The notes: generated by a model not told the origin, from the letters alone. Shown: positions 36,414-46,633, counted from the first letter of the stretch. The stretch is 64,000 bases of DNA from Pleurocapsa sp. PCC 7319 (GCF_000332195.1 NZ_KB235922.1:1175902-1239901); one strand, 5' to 3'. Program-made: numbers and translations.

Positions 36414-37670
36414 TCAAACAGGAATAGTAAAACTAATAGTTGTTCCTTCTACTGTATTAGATTGAATCGACAAAGTACCTTGATGTGCATTGACAATTTG
36501 CTTAACAATTGCTAAACCTAAACCAGTTCCTCCTGATTTACTAGAAACAAAAGGTTCACTCAGTTTTGGTAAAATTTCTTCTGGAATCGGAGTTCCCTGA
36601 TTATGAATACTAAAGCAAATAGATTCAGGATTTTGGGTTTTAGTTAAAGTACAGGTAACTACTTCCCCCAGAGCGATCGCTTCGCAAGCATTTTGAACTA
36701 AATTAATTACGACTTGCTTAAGCTTATTTTTATCAGCTCTAATTATTAGCTTTTCTGGCAGAGGAATCAATCGAATCTCTTTTCCTGAAGCCATTGGCAA
36801 TTGTCGTAAATCAAACAGTAATTCAGCCAAGAACGGAGCTACTTCTATTGGTTCTAATTCAAGTATTTGAGGTTTAGCATAGAAGAGAATCTCTTTTAAT
36901 AGCTCCAAAAGGCGATCTCCTTCTTCTGTTGCTAAAGACAATCTCATACGATCTCGTTTTTCAAGTTGGAGTCGCTTTAGGGAATTTAAACCCATCATGA
37001 TCGTAGTTAAGGGATTGCGAATCTCATGCACAATCATGGAAGCAAATTGACCAATAGCCGCCAATTTTTCTTTTTTAATCAATTTCGCTTGAGTGGCTCT
37101 TAACTGCTCGGTACGGAGAGCCACTTCTGTTTCCAAAGCCTGATTAAAATCTTGTTGTTGCTGATAGAGATTATAATTGTCAATCGCGATCGCTGCTCTT
37201 TCGGCAAATAACTGGACAGTTCTCAATTCTTCTTCGTCAAAAGAACGCGGCTGAACACAAAAAGAACATATTGTCCCAAATGTCTTACCCCCTGGTGTTT
37301 GTAAAGGTACCCCTAAATAGGAACGATATCCTTCGGGAGGTTTTCCGTATTTTGTTTGAGTCTGGGTGTCTTTGACCTGTAAAGTTTTCCCTGTTCTAAC
37401 AACAGTATGAGTTAAAGTACCGTGCAAAGAATAGATCTGCTCTCCTGCTCCCAAATCTAAACTGCTGGCGATTATTTTTTCTTTTTCAGCCCAACAAAAA
37501 GTAACTACCGACCAATCTAGATTCAGCAATTGGCTGACTCCGCAGGCGATATCTTTCAAATAGCTATCGATTGTCGAAGAACGATAGCTCAAAGCCGATA
37601 ACAGTTCTAGAATTCTTTGAGCTTGCTGCCATTTAAACTGACCTTGATGGAAAGGAAGTGGCTGAACCAT
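36414..37670 (-). CDS. GAF domain sensor histidine kinase
   Basis: The 418-residue cytosolic kinase has a GAF domain at about 30-168 (YRSYLGVPLQTPGGKTFGTICSF as YLGVPLQTPGGKTFGTICSF), a coiled-coil linker at 170-200, HisKA with His215 in SMIVHEIRNPLTT, and a complete HATPase domain (NLVQNACEAI, SGGTGLGLAIV). The GAF domain lacks the Cys-His pair of a phytochrome chromophore site, so it is not an obvious bilin photoreceptor; ligand unknown. There is no adjacent response regulator. It is convergent with sasA. Confidence 0.88.
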   Translation of the reverse strand: MVQPLPFHQGQFKWQQAQRILELLSALSYRSSTIDSYLKDIACGVSQLLNLDWSVVTFCWAEKEKIIASSLDLGAGEQIYSLHGTLTHTVVRTGKTLQVKDTQTQTKYGKPPEGYRSYLGVPLQTPGGKTFGTICSFCVQPRSFDEEELRTVQLFAERAAIAIDNYNLYQQQQDFNQALETEVALRTEQLRATQAKLIKKEKLAAIGQFASMIVHEIRNPLTTIMMGLNSLKRLQLEKRDRMRLSLATEEGDRLLELLKEILFYAKPQILELEPIEVAPFLAELLFDLRQLPMASGKEIRLIPLPEKLIIRADKNKLKQVVINLVQNACEAIALGEVVTCTLTKTQNPESICFSIHNQGTPIPEEILPKLSEPFVSSKSGGTGLGLAIVKQIVNAHQGTLSIQSNTVEGTTISFTIPV

Positions 37671-37958
37671 TTGATTAAATAGAAATTATTAAAATTTATC
37701 TTAATAGATGTTTTCCTCTAAGTATTAAAGATATAGCCGAATTGGATGTCTTGTATGATCATAAAATATAAAATATGCGAATCGTTGCGATCGTTCTCAA
37801 TTTACTTAGGTAACTTAGATGTTTTTTACTAAAAGACTATCTACTTAATTTGAATGTTTGTAAATTGATATCAGTCAGCTTTCAGATTCCTTTCAACCTC
37901 TTTTCAGAAAAAAAATATATTTTAAGATTACTAATTGAATTATCGTCTTTAAACAAAA

Positions 37959-38303
37959 ATGATGAAATCTTTTGTGAGCGGCACGATTTCCCTAATCAGC
38001 CTAGTATCCTTTAATATTACATCTGTCAATGCCCGAACAGTGGATAGCACCCAGCAGCCAGCTGGTAATACTATTCCTCCTCAAAAGCTAATTAAACTAG
38101 CACGTCAAGGAAGGTTTAAAACCCAAGGCATTCCTAGTTATAGTAAGCTTAATAGTGCTATTCGTTCGGGAAAAGTCAATGCTCAAACCTTAGTATCAGC
38201 AGCAATAAAGCAGAATCGCTTACCGAAGAACGCTTTACAAAATGTCGGTTATTTGTCAGCGATTAAAGATCATTTACAGTCTGGAGGGTGTGGTTCTTTG
38301 TGA
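37959..38303 (+). CDS. Small secreted protein, hypothetical
   Basis: The 114-residue product has a signal peptide (SFVSGTISLISLVSFNITSVNA, cleavage probably after VNA) leaving a mature part of about 89 residues. The mature part is basic and helical with ARQGRFKTQGIPSYSKL and VSAAIKQNRLP and ends in GGCGSL. I recognise no family; a periplasmic role is likely. Two adjacent Mets (37959, 37962) can serve as start. It is divergent from the GAF kinase gene (288-bp gap). Confidence 0.6.
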   Translation: MMKSFVSGTISLISLVSFNITSVNARTVDSTQQPAGNTIPPQKLIKLARQGRFKTQGIPSYSKLNSAIRSGKVNAQTLVSAAIKQNRLPKNALQNVGYLSAIKDHLQSGGCGSL

Positions 38304-38448
38304 AGTTCACTTCCGAAAGAATAAATCTCGAACAAGTATTCAGCCCTAAATTTTCTTTAACCACCATTTTGGTTTGGTAAATCGTGTTTTCGGAGTCTTC
38401 TTATTCTGATACCAATTCAATTAATGTCTGCGGCAGATAATTTTGGTT

Positions 38449-38474
38449 TAGGGGTGAACTGCCGTTCGCCCTTA
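38449..38474. repeat. Intergenic palindromic (REP-like) element, copy 3
   Basis: TAGGGGTGAACTG followed by CCGTTCGCCCTTA is an imperfect copy of the palindrome at 30449, keeping the GAAC...GTTCGCCC core. It lies in the 308-bp gap between the small secreted protein and ppc, which otherwise holds only the ppc terminator. Confidence 0.7.
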
Positions 38475-38543
38475 CGGGATGTGTCGCATTCATTTTTTTT
38501 GGGTATGAGTCGATCTGGCTAATGCGTATTTAATAAAAAATAA

Positions 38544-38563
38544 CCTCTTTCTGAAGAAAGAGG
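38544..38563 (-). terminator. Rho-independent terminator of ppc
   Basis: CCTCTTTC / GAAAGAGG is a perfect 8-bp stem with a 4-nt loop; on the minus strand it is followed by TTATTTTTTATTA. It lies 49 bases beyond the ppc stop codon. Confidence 0.85.
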
Positions 38564-38611
38564 CGTTAAATCTGAATTATCGATTGTCAATTATTTAAAA
38601 CATTTAAAACA

Positions 38612-41600
38612 TCAGCCGGTATTTCTCATTCCCGCAGCAATGCCGTTAATGGTAAGCATCGCCCCACGCAATAGTTCTTCTTTACTAAAGCGGAAGTGTA
38701 ACGCTTGAGATTTATCGTGTTGACGAAGGCGTTTAATTAATGCCACCTGTAAAAATCCTAAGGGAACAATTGTCCCATTACGCAGTTGTACCGATCTTTG
38801 TAATTCAGGATCGCCATCAAGCAATTTCATTTGACCATTAATTTTGAGAATTAAATCTTTGGTTAGATTATATTCTTGAGATATTTGGGCAAATAGCTTA
38901 TCAAAACGTTCTAAATCTTCTGGTTGAGACAGTTCTTTAACGTAATGTTCGGCTATTTGTAGATCGACTTTAGCTAGAGTCATTTCTACTTTAGAAATTA
39001 AGACTCTAAAGAAAGGCCATTTAACGTAAAAGTATTGCAGTAAATCCAGATTTTTTTCTGGTTCTTGATCTAGGAAACCTTGTAAAGCAGAGCCAACACC
39101 ATACCAAGCAGGAAGCAAAAAGCGACTTTGAGTCCAACTGAAAACCCAAGGAATTGCCCGTAAGCTGCTCATATCTTTCTTTTTACTGGCATTCCCTTTT
39201 CCAGGACGTTTAGAAGGGCGAGAACCAATTTGTAGCTGGCTAATGACATCGACTGGGGTAACGGAATGAAAGAAATCGACAAAATCTGGTTGCTCATAGA
39301 TTAACGCTCTATACACAGCACGCGATCGCACTGCCAATTCTTCCATGATTTGATTCCAAGGTTCTACGCGGTCAAATCCGCTGCCCAATAAACTCGATTG
39401 AATGACTGCCGTCGTCATGGTTTCAAGATGATATAGTGCTAGCTCAGGTAAGGAATACTTGGAAGCTAGAACCTCTCCCTGTTCGGTAATTTTAATTCTG
39501 CCTTTAATCGTATCAGTTGGCTGGGCTAAAATCGCCGAATAAGCAGGACCACCACCACGACCTACAGAACCACCGCGACCATGAAAAATTCGTAACGATA
39601 TACCAAATTCGGAAGCAACTTCTTGTAAGGCTCGTTGAGCTTTATGAATCTCCCAATTACTACTCAGAAAGCCAGAATCTTTATTACTATCGGAATAACC
39701 CAACATTACCTCTTGAAGATTGCTGGGTTTTAGGGGAACAGGGCTAATGGCTGCATGAGTATTCTGGTCTTGAACTGCCGATACGTGTTGATATCCTCCT
39801 GCTAAAGCTGCCCGATAAAGTGGAAGTTCAAATAGCTCTCTCATTACCGAAGGAGCGCGTTTTAAATCTTCTACAGTCTCGAATAAAGGCACAATTCTGA
39901 CTGTGGTATGGCAGGTGGCAGGGTCGTATAATCCTGCTTCTTGGGATAGTAGCAGAACTTCTAAGACATCACTAACAAAGTTAGTCATGCTAATGATGTA
40001 AGTCTGGCAAATACCCCGTCCAAATTCCTGTTGCAGTAAACGCAACATTCTCAAGGTTTCGATCGTCTCACAAGTAGCCTCCGAGAAAGGCATTTCTGAG
40101 GGGATTAAAGGTCTGCGGGTTTTTAATTCTTGAATTAACCAAGCAGTTTTCTCTGGTTCAGAAAGCTCATTGTAGGGTTTGGGGAGTACTTGTAGATAAG
40201 CAGTGATTTCGGCGATCGCATCTGAATGACGAGAAGAATCCTGACGAAAATCTAGTTCGACCAAAGTAAATCCGTATACTTCAGCTTGACAGATTAAGTT
40301 GTCCAATTCACGACAATGCAAACTAGTGGCGGCTAGACTACTCTGCATCAGCTTTAATTCAGCTACAAACTCTTCTCCCGAGGCATAGATATTATCGGTA
40401 TTGATTTCCGAGATTGCTTGTCTGCCAGCAGCAGAAGCCAAAGCTTGATTACGTTCCAGAGTACTTTTTAATCTCCGAGCAATATAGGCTAACTTGAGAC
40501 GATATGGCTCTTGACGGTAACGAATTGCTAATTCTTCATAGATTTCAGGCATCTGTTGCTGATCTTGTTCTAAAGAATCTAACAGTTCTTGTCTCACATC
40601 ACTCCAGTGTAAAGAAAGACTGAGTAACTCCCGTAACTGCTCGATCGACTTGAGATACTTTTCGATGACAATACTTCTTTGATAGCAAGCAGTCTCCCAA
40701 GTCACTTGAGGAGTTACAAAAGGATTACCATCACGGTCAGAACCGACCCAGGAACCAAAATAACAAAAATTATGAGTTGGAGCAGACAAATGAGGGAAAG
40801 AACTAGCCAAGGATTGTTTCATCCTCGAAGCCAATTGGGGAATTACATCAAATAAAACTTCCTGAAAGTAATGTAAAGAGTAATCCACCTCATCCAATAC
40901 TTTGGGTTTAAACTGATGTAGTTCATCAGTACGCCACCAAAGACGAATTTCCTCGGTTAGTTGATTAACCGCTTCACTGGCTTCCCAAGAGTCAGACAAT
41001 CCCATTTCACGCATTACTTCTTCGGCAACATCTAGCTGCTCTAAAATATGCGATATGCGTCGTTGCTTTTTACGGATTGTGTGACGCACTATTTCCGTGG
41101 GATGTGCTGTAAAGACCAATCTAATATCCAATTGGTCTAATAATCTTTGCAGCATTAGCGGAGGCATATTTATTTCCTTGAGGTAAGGAAAAAGCCAGTG
41201 AAATAAACCAGCTTTACTGCTGCTAGATATACTTGGCTCAACCCACTTCTCCTCAAGTTGATCCACGGTGGGCTGCATAGAATTAGCAGAACTTATGCCA
41301 TTCCCATTGGATTTTGCTGGAGTAGCTGAGGTATGAGTTACACGTCGCGAAAGTTTTTGTTCTCTACATTCGTAGTGTTGTTCAATGATATTAGTGAGTT
41401 GAAAATAGAGTGCAAAAGCACGAGCTGTCTGAATGGCATCATTTAAGCTCAACTTCTCGATTAATTGTGGTACCGAAGACTCAGGAAGAGAATCTGTTAC
41501 TTGTCCTTCAGCAGAGGAAAGAGAGCGCATTTGCTTAAGTAGCTTAAGCATTTCCTCTCCACACTCGGACAGCAGCACTGACTCCCACAGATCTTCTACT

Positions 41601-41692
41601 AATTTTTGCCGATGGCGCAACAGTAAATAGGATGCAGAAAGTACATTTACTTCCTGTGGATCCGCGATCGAAGATTGAACAACCGAACTCAT
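38612..41692 (-). CDS. ppc: Phosphoenolpyruvate carboxylase
   Basis: The cytosolic enzyme forms oxaloacetate from PEP and bicarbonate. The 1026 residues include the catalytic His motif [13 protein letters not shown], the glycine-rich [14 protein letters not shown], the [12 protein letters not shown] loop with its Lys, the GSRPSKR region and the canonical C-terminal MRNTG. The length is within the cyanobacterial range (about 1000-1050). A poorly conserved stretch at about residues 115-160 ([14 protein letters not shown]) is a typical cyanobacterial insertion. The ATG at 41692 begins a normal N-terminus. Upstream to 42011 nothing is recognised. Confidence 0.97.
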   Translation of the reverse strand: MSSVVQSSIADPQEVNVLSASYLLLRHRQKLVEDLWESVLLSECGEEMLKLLKQMRSLSSAEGQVTDSLPESSVPQLIEKLSLNDAIQTARAFALYFQLTNIIEQHYECREQKLSRRVTHTSATPAKSNGNGISSANSMQPTVDQLEEKWVEPSISSSSKAGLFHWLFPYLKEINMPPLMLQRLLDQLDIRLVFTAHPTEIVRHTIRKKQRRISHILEQLDVAEEVMREMGLSDSWEASEAVNQLTEEIRLWWRTDELHQFKPKVLDEVDYSLHYFQEVLFDVIPQLASRMKQSLASSFPHLSAPTHNFCYFGSWVGSDRDGNPFVTPQVTWETACYQRSIVIEKYLKSIEQLRELLSLSLHWSDVRQELLDSLEQDQQQMPEIYEELAIRYRQEPYRLKLAYIARRLKSTLERNQALASAAGRQAISEINTDNIYASGEEFVAELKLMQSSLAATSLHCRELDNLICQAEVYGFTLVELDFRQDSSRHSDAIAEITAYLQVLPKPYNELSEPEKTAWLIQELKTRRPLIPSEMPFSEATCETIETLRMLRLLQQEFGRGICQTYIISMTNFVSDVLEVLLLSQEAGLYDPATCHTTVRIVPLFETVEDLKRAPSVMRELFELPLYRAALAGGYQHVSAVQDQNTHAAISPVPLKPSNLQEVMLGYSDSNKDSGFLSSNWEIHKAQRALQEVASEFGISLRIFHGRGGSVGRGGGPAYSAILAQPTDTIKGRIKITEQGEVLASKYSLPELALYHLETMTTAVIQSSLLGSGFDRVEPWNQIMEELAVRSRAVYRALIYEQPDFVDFFHSVTPVDVISQLQIGSRPSKRPGKGNASKKKDMSSLRAIPWVFSWTQSRFLLPAWYGVGSALQGFLDQEPEKNLDLLQYFYVKWPFFRVLISKVEMTLAKVDLQIAEHYVKELSQPEDLERFDKLFAQISQEYNLTKDLILKINGQMKLLDGDPELQRSVQLRNGTIVPLGFLQVALIKRLRQHDKSQALHFRFSKEELLRGAMLTINGIAAGMRNTG

Positions 41693-42011
41693 AAAAACCT
41701 CTGCTTGGCGTATGTATAGTGTGACTTAATCTATGGAGTAAAGTATTCAGAATTTTCTGAGCGAGAATAACTATCGGCATCCAGACTGTATAAATGGACA
41801 ATCTTGACAATCCAGTACGTACAACCTCAGACTGAAACAGGTTTTAATGACAACACACTTAAATTATTATATTGAGACAGCGATTTTTGCAAATGTGTCT
41901 CTATTACCTTAATGATTTGCAGCATAAACCCTAGCTTTATGGTCTTTATCTTGACTGCCTAAATCAATTTTCTAAGATATATAAAAGATGCTCAAGATAT
42001 TTAGTTCTAAT
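41693..42011. other. Intergenic region upstream of ppc
   Basis: This 319-bp stretch shows no coding or RNA signal I can support. It presumably holds the ppc promoter. Confidence 0.4.
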
Positions 42012-42197
42012 CTAATCAAAATGGGGAAAATTGAGCAGAGGTAAACGTTCAGAACGAAAGATTTCTTCGCTAGCTTTTCCTAATTCGGTCATCCATTCTG
42101 TTAAATAATATAAAGTCAAAATGCTGATTATAAAAGGGCTTGTGGCAACGCTTAATCCTAAGAAAGATAATAAGCAGGATGTATGATTAGACTTCAT
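42012..42197 (-). CDS. Small single-helix membrane protein, doubtful
   Basis: The ORF encodes 61 residues with one strong hydrophobic segment (about residues 9-33) and a charged C-terminal half (ELGKASEEIFRSERLP). An AAGAAGG sequence lies upstream on the minus strand, but at 15-16 bases, which is rather far. No family is recognised. It lies alone between ppc and the PhzF gene. It may be real; the evidence is composition only. Confidence 0.4.
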   Translation of the reverse strand: MKSNHTSCLLSFLGLSVATSPFIISILTLYYLTEWMTELGKASEEIFRSERLPLLNFPHFD

Positions 42198-42371
42198 AAT
42201 TAAATCGATTTGCCTTCTTGGTCTATTATTCTTGATCTATATTGTATGAATTTTAGGAAGTCGTAGCTCTCCGCTGCACTATTTCTTTATAAGAAACAGC
42301 TCCAAAAATTGACACCCGTGTCCCAATATTCTTGATGAACTTAAGGTATATCGACATTTAATCAAGTAGAA

Positions 42372-43184
42372 ATGAAACAAAAAATTATTCAAGTTGATGC
42401 TTTCACTAATCAAGCTTTTAAAGGAAATCCTGCGGCTGTGTGTGTGTTACCTGAGGCTCAGAATGATCAATGGATGCAGTTAGTAGCTCAGGAGATGAAT
42501 CTTTCGGAAACAGCTTTTTTGCATAAACAAGACCAAGATTATAGTTTACGTTGGTTTACTCCAACTACAGAAGTACCACTGTGTGGTCATGCAACTTTAG
42601 CTAGTGCCCACGTATTATGGACAGAAGGATATGCTTCAACTGGTCAGTCGATTAACTTTCAGACTAAAAGCGGGTTACTGACTGCTAACTATCGCGATGA
42701 CTGGATTGAGCTAGATTTCCCGGCTAATCGCTCTCAAGCTATCCCGCCCATAACTAAACTGCAAGATGCTTTGGGAGTACAGTTAAAGACTGTTTTATAC
42801 AATTCTTTGGGTTATTTAGTCGAAATAAATTCTCCAGAACAGGTAGAACAGTTACGGCCGAATTTTGGCTTATTGAAGCAGCTACCTATATCCAATGTCA
42901 TTGTCACTAGCTTGGCGGCAGATAACTCAGAATATGATTTTGTATCCAGGTTTTTCGCTCCTGGTTTAGGCATAGATGAAGACCCAGTTACAGGAGCAGC
43001 TCATTGCTGTCTTGCTCCTTATTGGCGCGATCGCTTGCAGCAAGATAGTTTCTTAGCTTATCAAGCTTCTCTTCGTGGTGGGGTAGTCAAAATTAATTAC
43101 GATGGAGGCGATCGCGTTTTTCTCCAAGGACAGGCTGTAACCGTAATGCACGGAGAACTTCTTTCAGTGACCAGTGACAGTTAA
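42372..43184 (+). CDS. PhzF family isomerase-like protein
   Basis: The 270-residue protein matches PhzF/YddE: QVDAFTNQAFKGNPAAVCVL at the N-terminus, the catalytic Glu in MNLSETAFL, RWFTPTTEVPLCGHATLASAH, and the C-terminal mirror FFAPGLGIDEDPVTGAAHCCL. The fold is two similar halves related to diaminopimelate epimerase. PhzF itself isomerises a phenazine precursor; no phenazine genes are here, so the substrate is unknown. It is monocistronic and followed by a heptamer array. Confidence 0.9.
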   Translation: MKQKIIQVDAFTNQAFKGNPAAVCVLPEAQNDQWMQLVAQEMNLSETAFLHKQDQDYSLRWFTPTTEVPLCGHATLASAHVLWTEGYASTGQSINFQTKSGLLTANYRDDWIELDFPANRSQAIPPITKLQDALGVQLKTVLYNSLGYLVEINSPEQVEQLRPNFGLLKQLPISNVIVTSLAADNSEYDFVSRFFAPGLGIDEDPVTGAAHCCLAPYWRDRLQQDSFLAYQASLRGGVVKINYDGGDRVFLQGQAVTVMHGELLSVTSDS

Positions 43185-43213
43185 AGTCTAAAACTGATAG
43201 CTAAGAACTTAAA

Positions 43214-43241
43214 AATCAGTAATCAGTAATCAGTAATCAGT
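43214..43241. repeat. Heptanucleotide tandem repeat, four AATCAGT units
   Basis: Four perfect AATCAGT copies lie in the 59-bp gap between the convergent PhzF and DUF177 genes. The last copies merge into a 20-bp perfect palindrome, TAATCAGTAA plus its reverse complement (43233-43252), which could act as a bidirectional stop signal. Confidence 0.9.
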
Positions 43242-43243
43242 AA

Positions 43244-43753
43244 TTACTGATTACCATTTAATTGCTCTTTTAAGGCTGCTAAAGAAGACCAACGACTGTC
43301 CAGCTGAGATTGAACATCTAGAGATGTCTGAGCTGCTCCAGGACAATTCTCGCCGCATACTTTTCTTAGTGGTAGAGCCAAAGATAACTGCTCAAAGAGC
43401 CAGGTTTCTGGTTCAAAATGACCATTAGGAGGAAGAGTTTCGGATAAATCTTCCATGCTCACTTCTCTTTCAAGAGGGATATCTTGTACATTTTCTCGTT
43501 CAGATTCCAGCCAAATTAATTCTGAAGTGTCGATCGCCAGACGATAATTATAATGTTGTAGACAGCGATCGCAAGTTAGGGTAATAATTGTTTCTGCTTG
43601 AGATGTTATCTCTAAAAAATTGCCCCCGTGCCGTACATTGATGGTACCTTTTACAGGGGTCAAACTATTCAATCCAGCGATCTGATCATCAACAATTATT
43701 TCTGCTTGACGCTTAGAAGCTTTCAGCAGATGGGGAATATATATCGCTTCCAT
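43244..43753 (-). CDS. DUF177 (YceD family) protein
   Basis: The 169-residue protein has the YceD/DUF177 pattern: an N-terminal strand region, a first Cys pair TLTCDRCLQHY, acidic middle, and a second Cys pair KVCGENCPG. The Cys pairs may bind metal. In other bacteria yceD sits beside rpmF and is linked to 23S rRNA/ribosome biogenesis. Here it is the last gene of the rpmH-rnpA-PH-yidC-jag block, 52 bp after jag. Confidence 0.88.
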   Translation of the reverse strand: MEAIYIPHLLKASKRQAEIIVDDQIAGLNSLTPVKGTINVRHGGNFLEITSQAETIITLTCDRCLQHYNYRLAIDTSELIWLESERENVQDIPLEREVSMEDLSETLPPNGHFEPETWLFEQLSLALPLRKVCGENCPGAAQTSLDVQSQLDSRWSSLAALKEQLNGNQ

Positions 43754-43805
43754 GATTTACTTTTATTTGGATGCAACGTCCTCTTTCTCATATACTCAAT
43801 TAATA

Positions 43806-44306
43806 CTAAGAGTCTGAGTTTCTGAGCTTAACAATTAATTTTCTGTGTGGCTCTTGACCCCTACTTTCAGTTGTTAAATCTTCAACATTCTGTAACAAGT
43901 AATGAATTTGTTTTCTTTCTGCTGAGGATAAACCTGGTATTTCAACTTCCTGGCTGGTTTCTCTAACCTGATCAGTTGCTTCTTGAGTTAGGGCTGCTAA
44001 TTCTTGATTACGCTGGACTCTGTAACCATCTAATTCAACTACAAAAGAGTTTTGGGCTTCTGGATCCCGATTCAAATTGATGATGGTATTGGCGAGGTAT
44101 TGAATAGCATCAATACTTTCTCCCTTAATACCAATTAGTTGCTGTCTCTGCTCTGGTGTGTAACCACTAATATCTATATTTAACCAGTGAGAATCAGATT
44201 CAATAGTTACTTTCTCAAATCCCTCTGTGGTTACTTTAGCAGCTAAACCCATAAAGTTTAATAGCTGCTCTAGCCACTGTTTACCAAACTGAAGTTGACT
44301 TTCCAC
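43806..44306 (-). CDS. jag: Jag/KhpB-type RNA-binding protein (KH and R3H domains)
   Basis: The 166-residue protein contains a KH-like domain (VTIESDSHWLNIDISGYTPEQRQQLIGIKGESIDAIQYL as ISGYTPEQRQQLIGIKGES) and a C-terminal R3H domain (LDGYRVQRNQELAALTQEA, then PHRKLIVKL). It lacks the long N-terminal Jag-N domain, as usual in cyanobacteria. The gene lies 8 bp after yidC, so the two are cotranscribed. Homologues bind RNA and affect cell division and wall synthesis in Firmicutes; its cyanobacterial role is not established. Confidence 0.9.
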   Translation of the reverse strand: MESQLQFGKQWLEQLLNFMGLAAKVTTEGFEKVTIESDSHWLNIDISGYTPEQRQQLIGIKGESIDAIQYLANTIINLNRDPEAQNSFVVELDGYRVQRNQELAALTQEATDQVRETSQEVEIPGLSSAERKQIHYLLQNVEDLTTESRGQEPHRKLIVKLRNSDS

Positions 44307-44314
44307 GATGGTTG

Positions 44315-45469
44315 TTAACCTGAAGTTTTCTCTTTCTTTTTAGAGCGCTTGCGCTCAAAAGGCAATGTTTCCCTTTTAGCAGCAGCTTCTGCTTTCTCTT
44401 GCTCAGCAAGGATTTTTTGCAAGTTTTCGGGCAAAGGCTCTCGCATCAAAAACCAAGTTTGACCAGTTTGAAAGAAGTTAGCGACAACGATATACATCAA
44501 TACCCCGGCAGGCAAGGGGAAAAATAAGAACATCCCACTAAATAGTAGAGGTGTTATTTTGTTGATTGTTTGCTGTTGGTCTGCACCAGAATTACCTCCT
44601 TGTGCGCCACTCATCTGCTGGTTGATGTAGATACCTATACCAAACATCAAGACCATAGCTAAGATATCAAAGTTAATATTACCGTTTTCATCAGTAACGC
44701 CAACTCGACCAAGCTTCTCAATGAATAAAAAGCCTGTATTAGCAGCAATACCAGGCACAGTGACCTGAATTGTGGCATCTCCAGGCTCTAGAGCTTTAAT
44801 GGTACCGTTGTCATTAATTTGTAATCTCTCTGAGCCTTTGGTAATTTTTAGAGTAGGTTCAATGTTGTTGTCGGGATATTCTTGAATCAGAGTAGTTAAA
44901 GATTTACCATTAGGGGTTTGTAACTCTACTTTGGTACTTTCCCCAACTGCTAGCTTATTACCCCCAGGTAACATTGCGGCAATTTTGTCATGAACTCCAT
45001 CGTCAATATAGATATTCTTAGGTTTAGTAGCAAAAGGCTGGGGCGCAATTCTCTCTATTTGCTCTCTAGGTAAAATTTGAACATCAATGTCATAGGGCGT
45101 GTCTGTGAATGGCGATCCCCTCAAAGTAGCAAACAGGGCAAATAAAATTGGCATTTGAAGCAGCAAGGGAAAACAACCTGCTAAGGGATTGCCAAACTCT
45201 TGCATCACTTTGGCTGTCTCTTCCCTTTGTTTTTCTGGGTCATTCTTATATTTCTGCTTGATCTGTTCCTGTCGTTCCTTCATCAGAGGTTGAACAATTT
45301 TCATTTTACGCATGTTGCGAATTTGTCCAGCACTGAGAGGTACAACCGCTAGGCGAATCACAATTGTCAGAGCAATAATTGCCAAACCATAACTCGGTAC
45401 AATCCCGTAGAAAAAATCTAGGATTGGGAGCATGATATTGTTTGAAAGAAAGCCGATACCAAAATCCAT
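44315..45469 (-). CDS. yidC: Membrane protein insertase YidC (Oxa1 family)
   Basis: The 384-residue insertase places membrane proteins, including thylakoid ones, into the bilayer. Hydrophobic segments surround the Oxa1 core: [22 protein letters not shown] with the conserved positively charged Arg in the groove, the [19 protein letters not shown] segment, and C-terminal [19 protein letters not shown]. Between the second and third core segments is an insertion of about 135 residues (about 120-255) with a Big_2-like Ig pattern ([21 protein letters not shown]). The C-terminus is strongly basic ([11 protein letters not shown]), fitting ribosome contact. It follows the PH-domain gene by 179 bp and overlaps none. 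Confidence 0.95.
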   Translation of the reverse strand: MDFGIGFLSNNIMLPILDFFYGIVPSYGLAIIALTIVIRLAVVPLSAGQIRNMRKMKIVQPLMKERQEQIKQKYKNDPEKQREETAKVMQEFGNPLAGCFPLLLQMPILFALFATLRGSPFTDTPYDIDVQILPREQIERIAPQPFATKPKNIYIDDGVHDKIAAMLPGGNKLAVGESTKVELQTPNGKSLTTLIQEYPDNNIEPTLKITKGSERLQINDNGTIKALEPGDATIQVTVPGIAANTGFLFIEKLGRVGVTDENGNINFDILAMVLMFGIGIYINQQMSGAQGGNSGADQQQTINKITPLLFSGMFLFFPLPAGVLMYIVVANFFQTGQTWFLMREPLPENLQKILAEQEKAEAAAKRETLPFERKRSKKKEKTSG

Positions 45470-45595
45470 TTTTTAATCTGTCCAGCCTTTGCGGAATAAC
45501 TTCAATTTTCAGTCCAGTTTAGCCGATTACCCAGAGGGAAAACCGATCTAAACAATATTAACTATAGTTTTTAATTAGGGTTCATATAGATATCT

Positions 45596-45641
45596 CGTGT
45601 GAATTAGACCAATAAATCTTGACGAAGCTAATTCACACACG
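45596..45641. other. Hairpin between the PH-domain gene and yidC
   Basis: CGTGTGAATTAG (45596-45607) pairs with CTAATTCACAC (45628-45638), with 20 bases between. It interrupts the rpmH-to-jag block and has no T tract on the minus strand, so an RNA-processing or stability element is more likely than a terminator. Confidence 0.5.
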
Positions 45642-45648
45642 GCTTATT

Positions 45649-46044
45649 TTAGTTAACTTGAATTGCTTCAAGAGGTCTACCTGTTTTTGCCGCTGCTTTT
45701 TCGGAAATATAGTCGTAAATTTCTCGAAACTGGGGAACTGCACGCATTTCTAAACGGCTTTTATCTCTTAGAGTTACTACTAAATCTCCCCATAGACCAA
45801 TACCTCTAGGAACTTTGACAATTTTGATAACTTCGGAATAGATAATATCTGTTCGTTCTCTTCCCATCCAGCCACCGGTAACACAAATCCGACGATCTGT
45901 AATCCGATAGCGTAACCACAAAGCTCTGACGATCGCACCGACAGTTAAAGGGATACAAATTACGGTAAACGCTAATAATATGTTGAAGATTAAATCTCCG
46001 ACGTGGGGTCCACCTTCGTAAAAAACTTCTTCTTTAATACCCAT
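45649..46044 (-). CDS. PH domain-containing membrane protein (bPH2/DUF304)
   Basis: The 131-residue protein has a double hydrophobic segment (about 17-45) followed by a bacterial PH-like domain (YRITDRRICVTGGWMGRERTDIIYSEVIKI, cited as YRITDRRICVTGGWMGRER, then GDLVVTLRDKSRLEMRAVPQ). Its start overlaps the end of rnpA by 11 bp, so it is translationally coupled to it. This rnpA-PH-yidC order is characteristic of cyanobacteria. The function is unknown; it may assist membrane insertion. Confidence 0.88.
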   Translation of the reverse strand: MGIKEEVFYEGGPHVGDLIFNILLAFTVICIPLTVGAIVRALWLRYRITDRRICVTGGWMGRERTDIIYSEVIKIVKVPRGIGLWGDLVVTLRDKSRLEMRAVPQFREIYDYISEKAAAKTGRPLEAIQVN

Positions 46045-46405
46045 TGATTATTGTTGCTTGTTTTAATAACTCTTCTAATTCTCGCAAATAATGTTCATAT
46101 TTGCATTCAACTGCTTTGGGTTTAACGACAATTACTATTTTCCAACCAGGGGCCATCTTGGTCAACTTAGCTCTAATTACACTTTTAATTTGCCTTTTAA
46201 TACGGTTGCGAACCACAGCTTTTTTACTGACTTTTTTACTAATAGAGATGCCAATCATCGTTTCTGAATTAGAAACTAAGTTAGCTTGTGCCTGGGAAAA
46301 AAGTGCCACTAAGGTTAGGTGAGGACTGTAACGACGGATACCTTGGTCGTAGACAGCCCTGTAGTCTTGCCGATTTCTGAGCCGATGGGCTTTTGGCAAT
46401 CCCAT
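46034..46405 (-). CDS. rnpA: Ribonuclease P protein component
   Basis: RnpA is the protein subunit of RNase P, which trims tRNA 5' ends. The 123 residues include KAHRLRNRQDYRAVYDQG and the RNR signature VVRNRIKRQIKSVIR, and are rich in Arg and Lys. It starts 19 bp after rpmH and shares 11 bp with the next gene. Confidence 0.95.
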   Translation of the reverse strand: MGLPKAHRLRNRQDYRAVYDQGIRRYSPHLTLVALFSQAQANLVSNSETMIGISISKKVSKKAVVRNRIKRQIKSVIRAKLTKMAPGWKIVIVVKPKAVECKYEHYLRELEELLKQATIINGY

Positions 46406-46424
46406 ATCCCATACTTAACTGAAC

Positions 46425-46562
46425 TTAGACTGCCAAGCGATGGCGACCTTTTTTACGGCGAGCCTGGATCACTCTTTTGCCATTGCTGGTTCGCATACGA
46501 GCGCGAAAACCAGACTTTCTTTTTTGTTTGCGGTTGGTTCCGCCCAAAGTACGCTGAGTCAC
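46425..46562 (-). CDS. rpmH: 50S ribosomal protein L34
   Basis: The 45-residue basic protein reads [19 protein letters not shown]..., followed by [21 protein letters not shown] and ends HRLAV. It is the bacterial L34. The start is GTG at 46562: the next in-frame upstream codon but one is a stop (TAA), so no ATG is possible, and GAGGG lies at suitable spacing. It heads the conserved rpmH-rnpA-PH-yidC-jag-DUF177 block. Confidence 0.95.
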   Translation of the reverse strand: MTQRTLGGTNRKQKRKSGFRARMRTSNGKRVIQARRKKGRHRLAV

Positions 46563-46633
46563 TGATTATTCCCTCTGTAAAAATTGAGCTAAAGTACTTG
46601 ACGAAAAGTCACAATCCATAATTGTACTATAAA

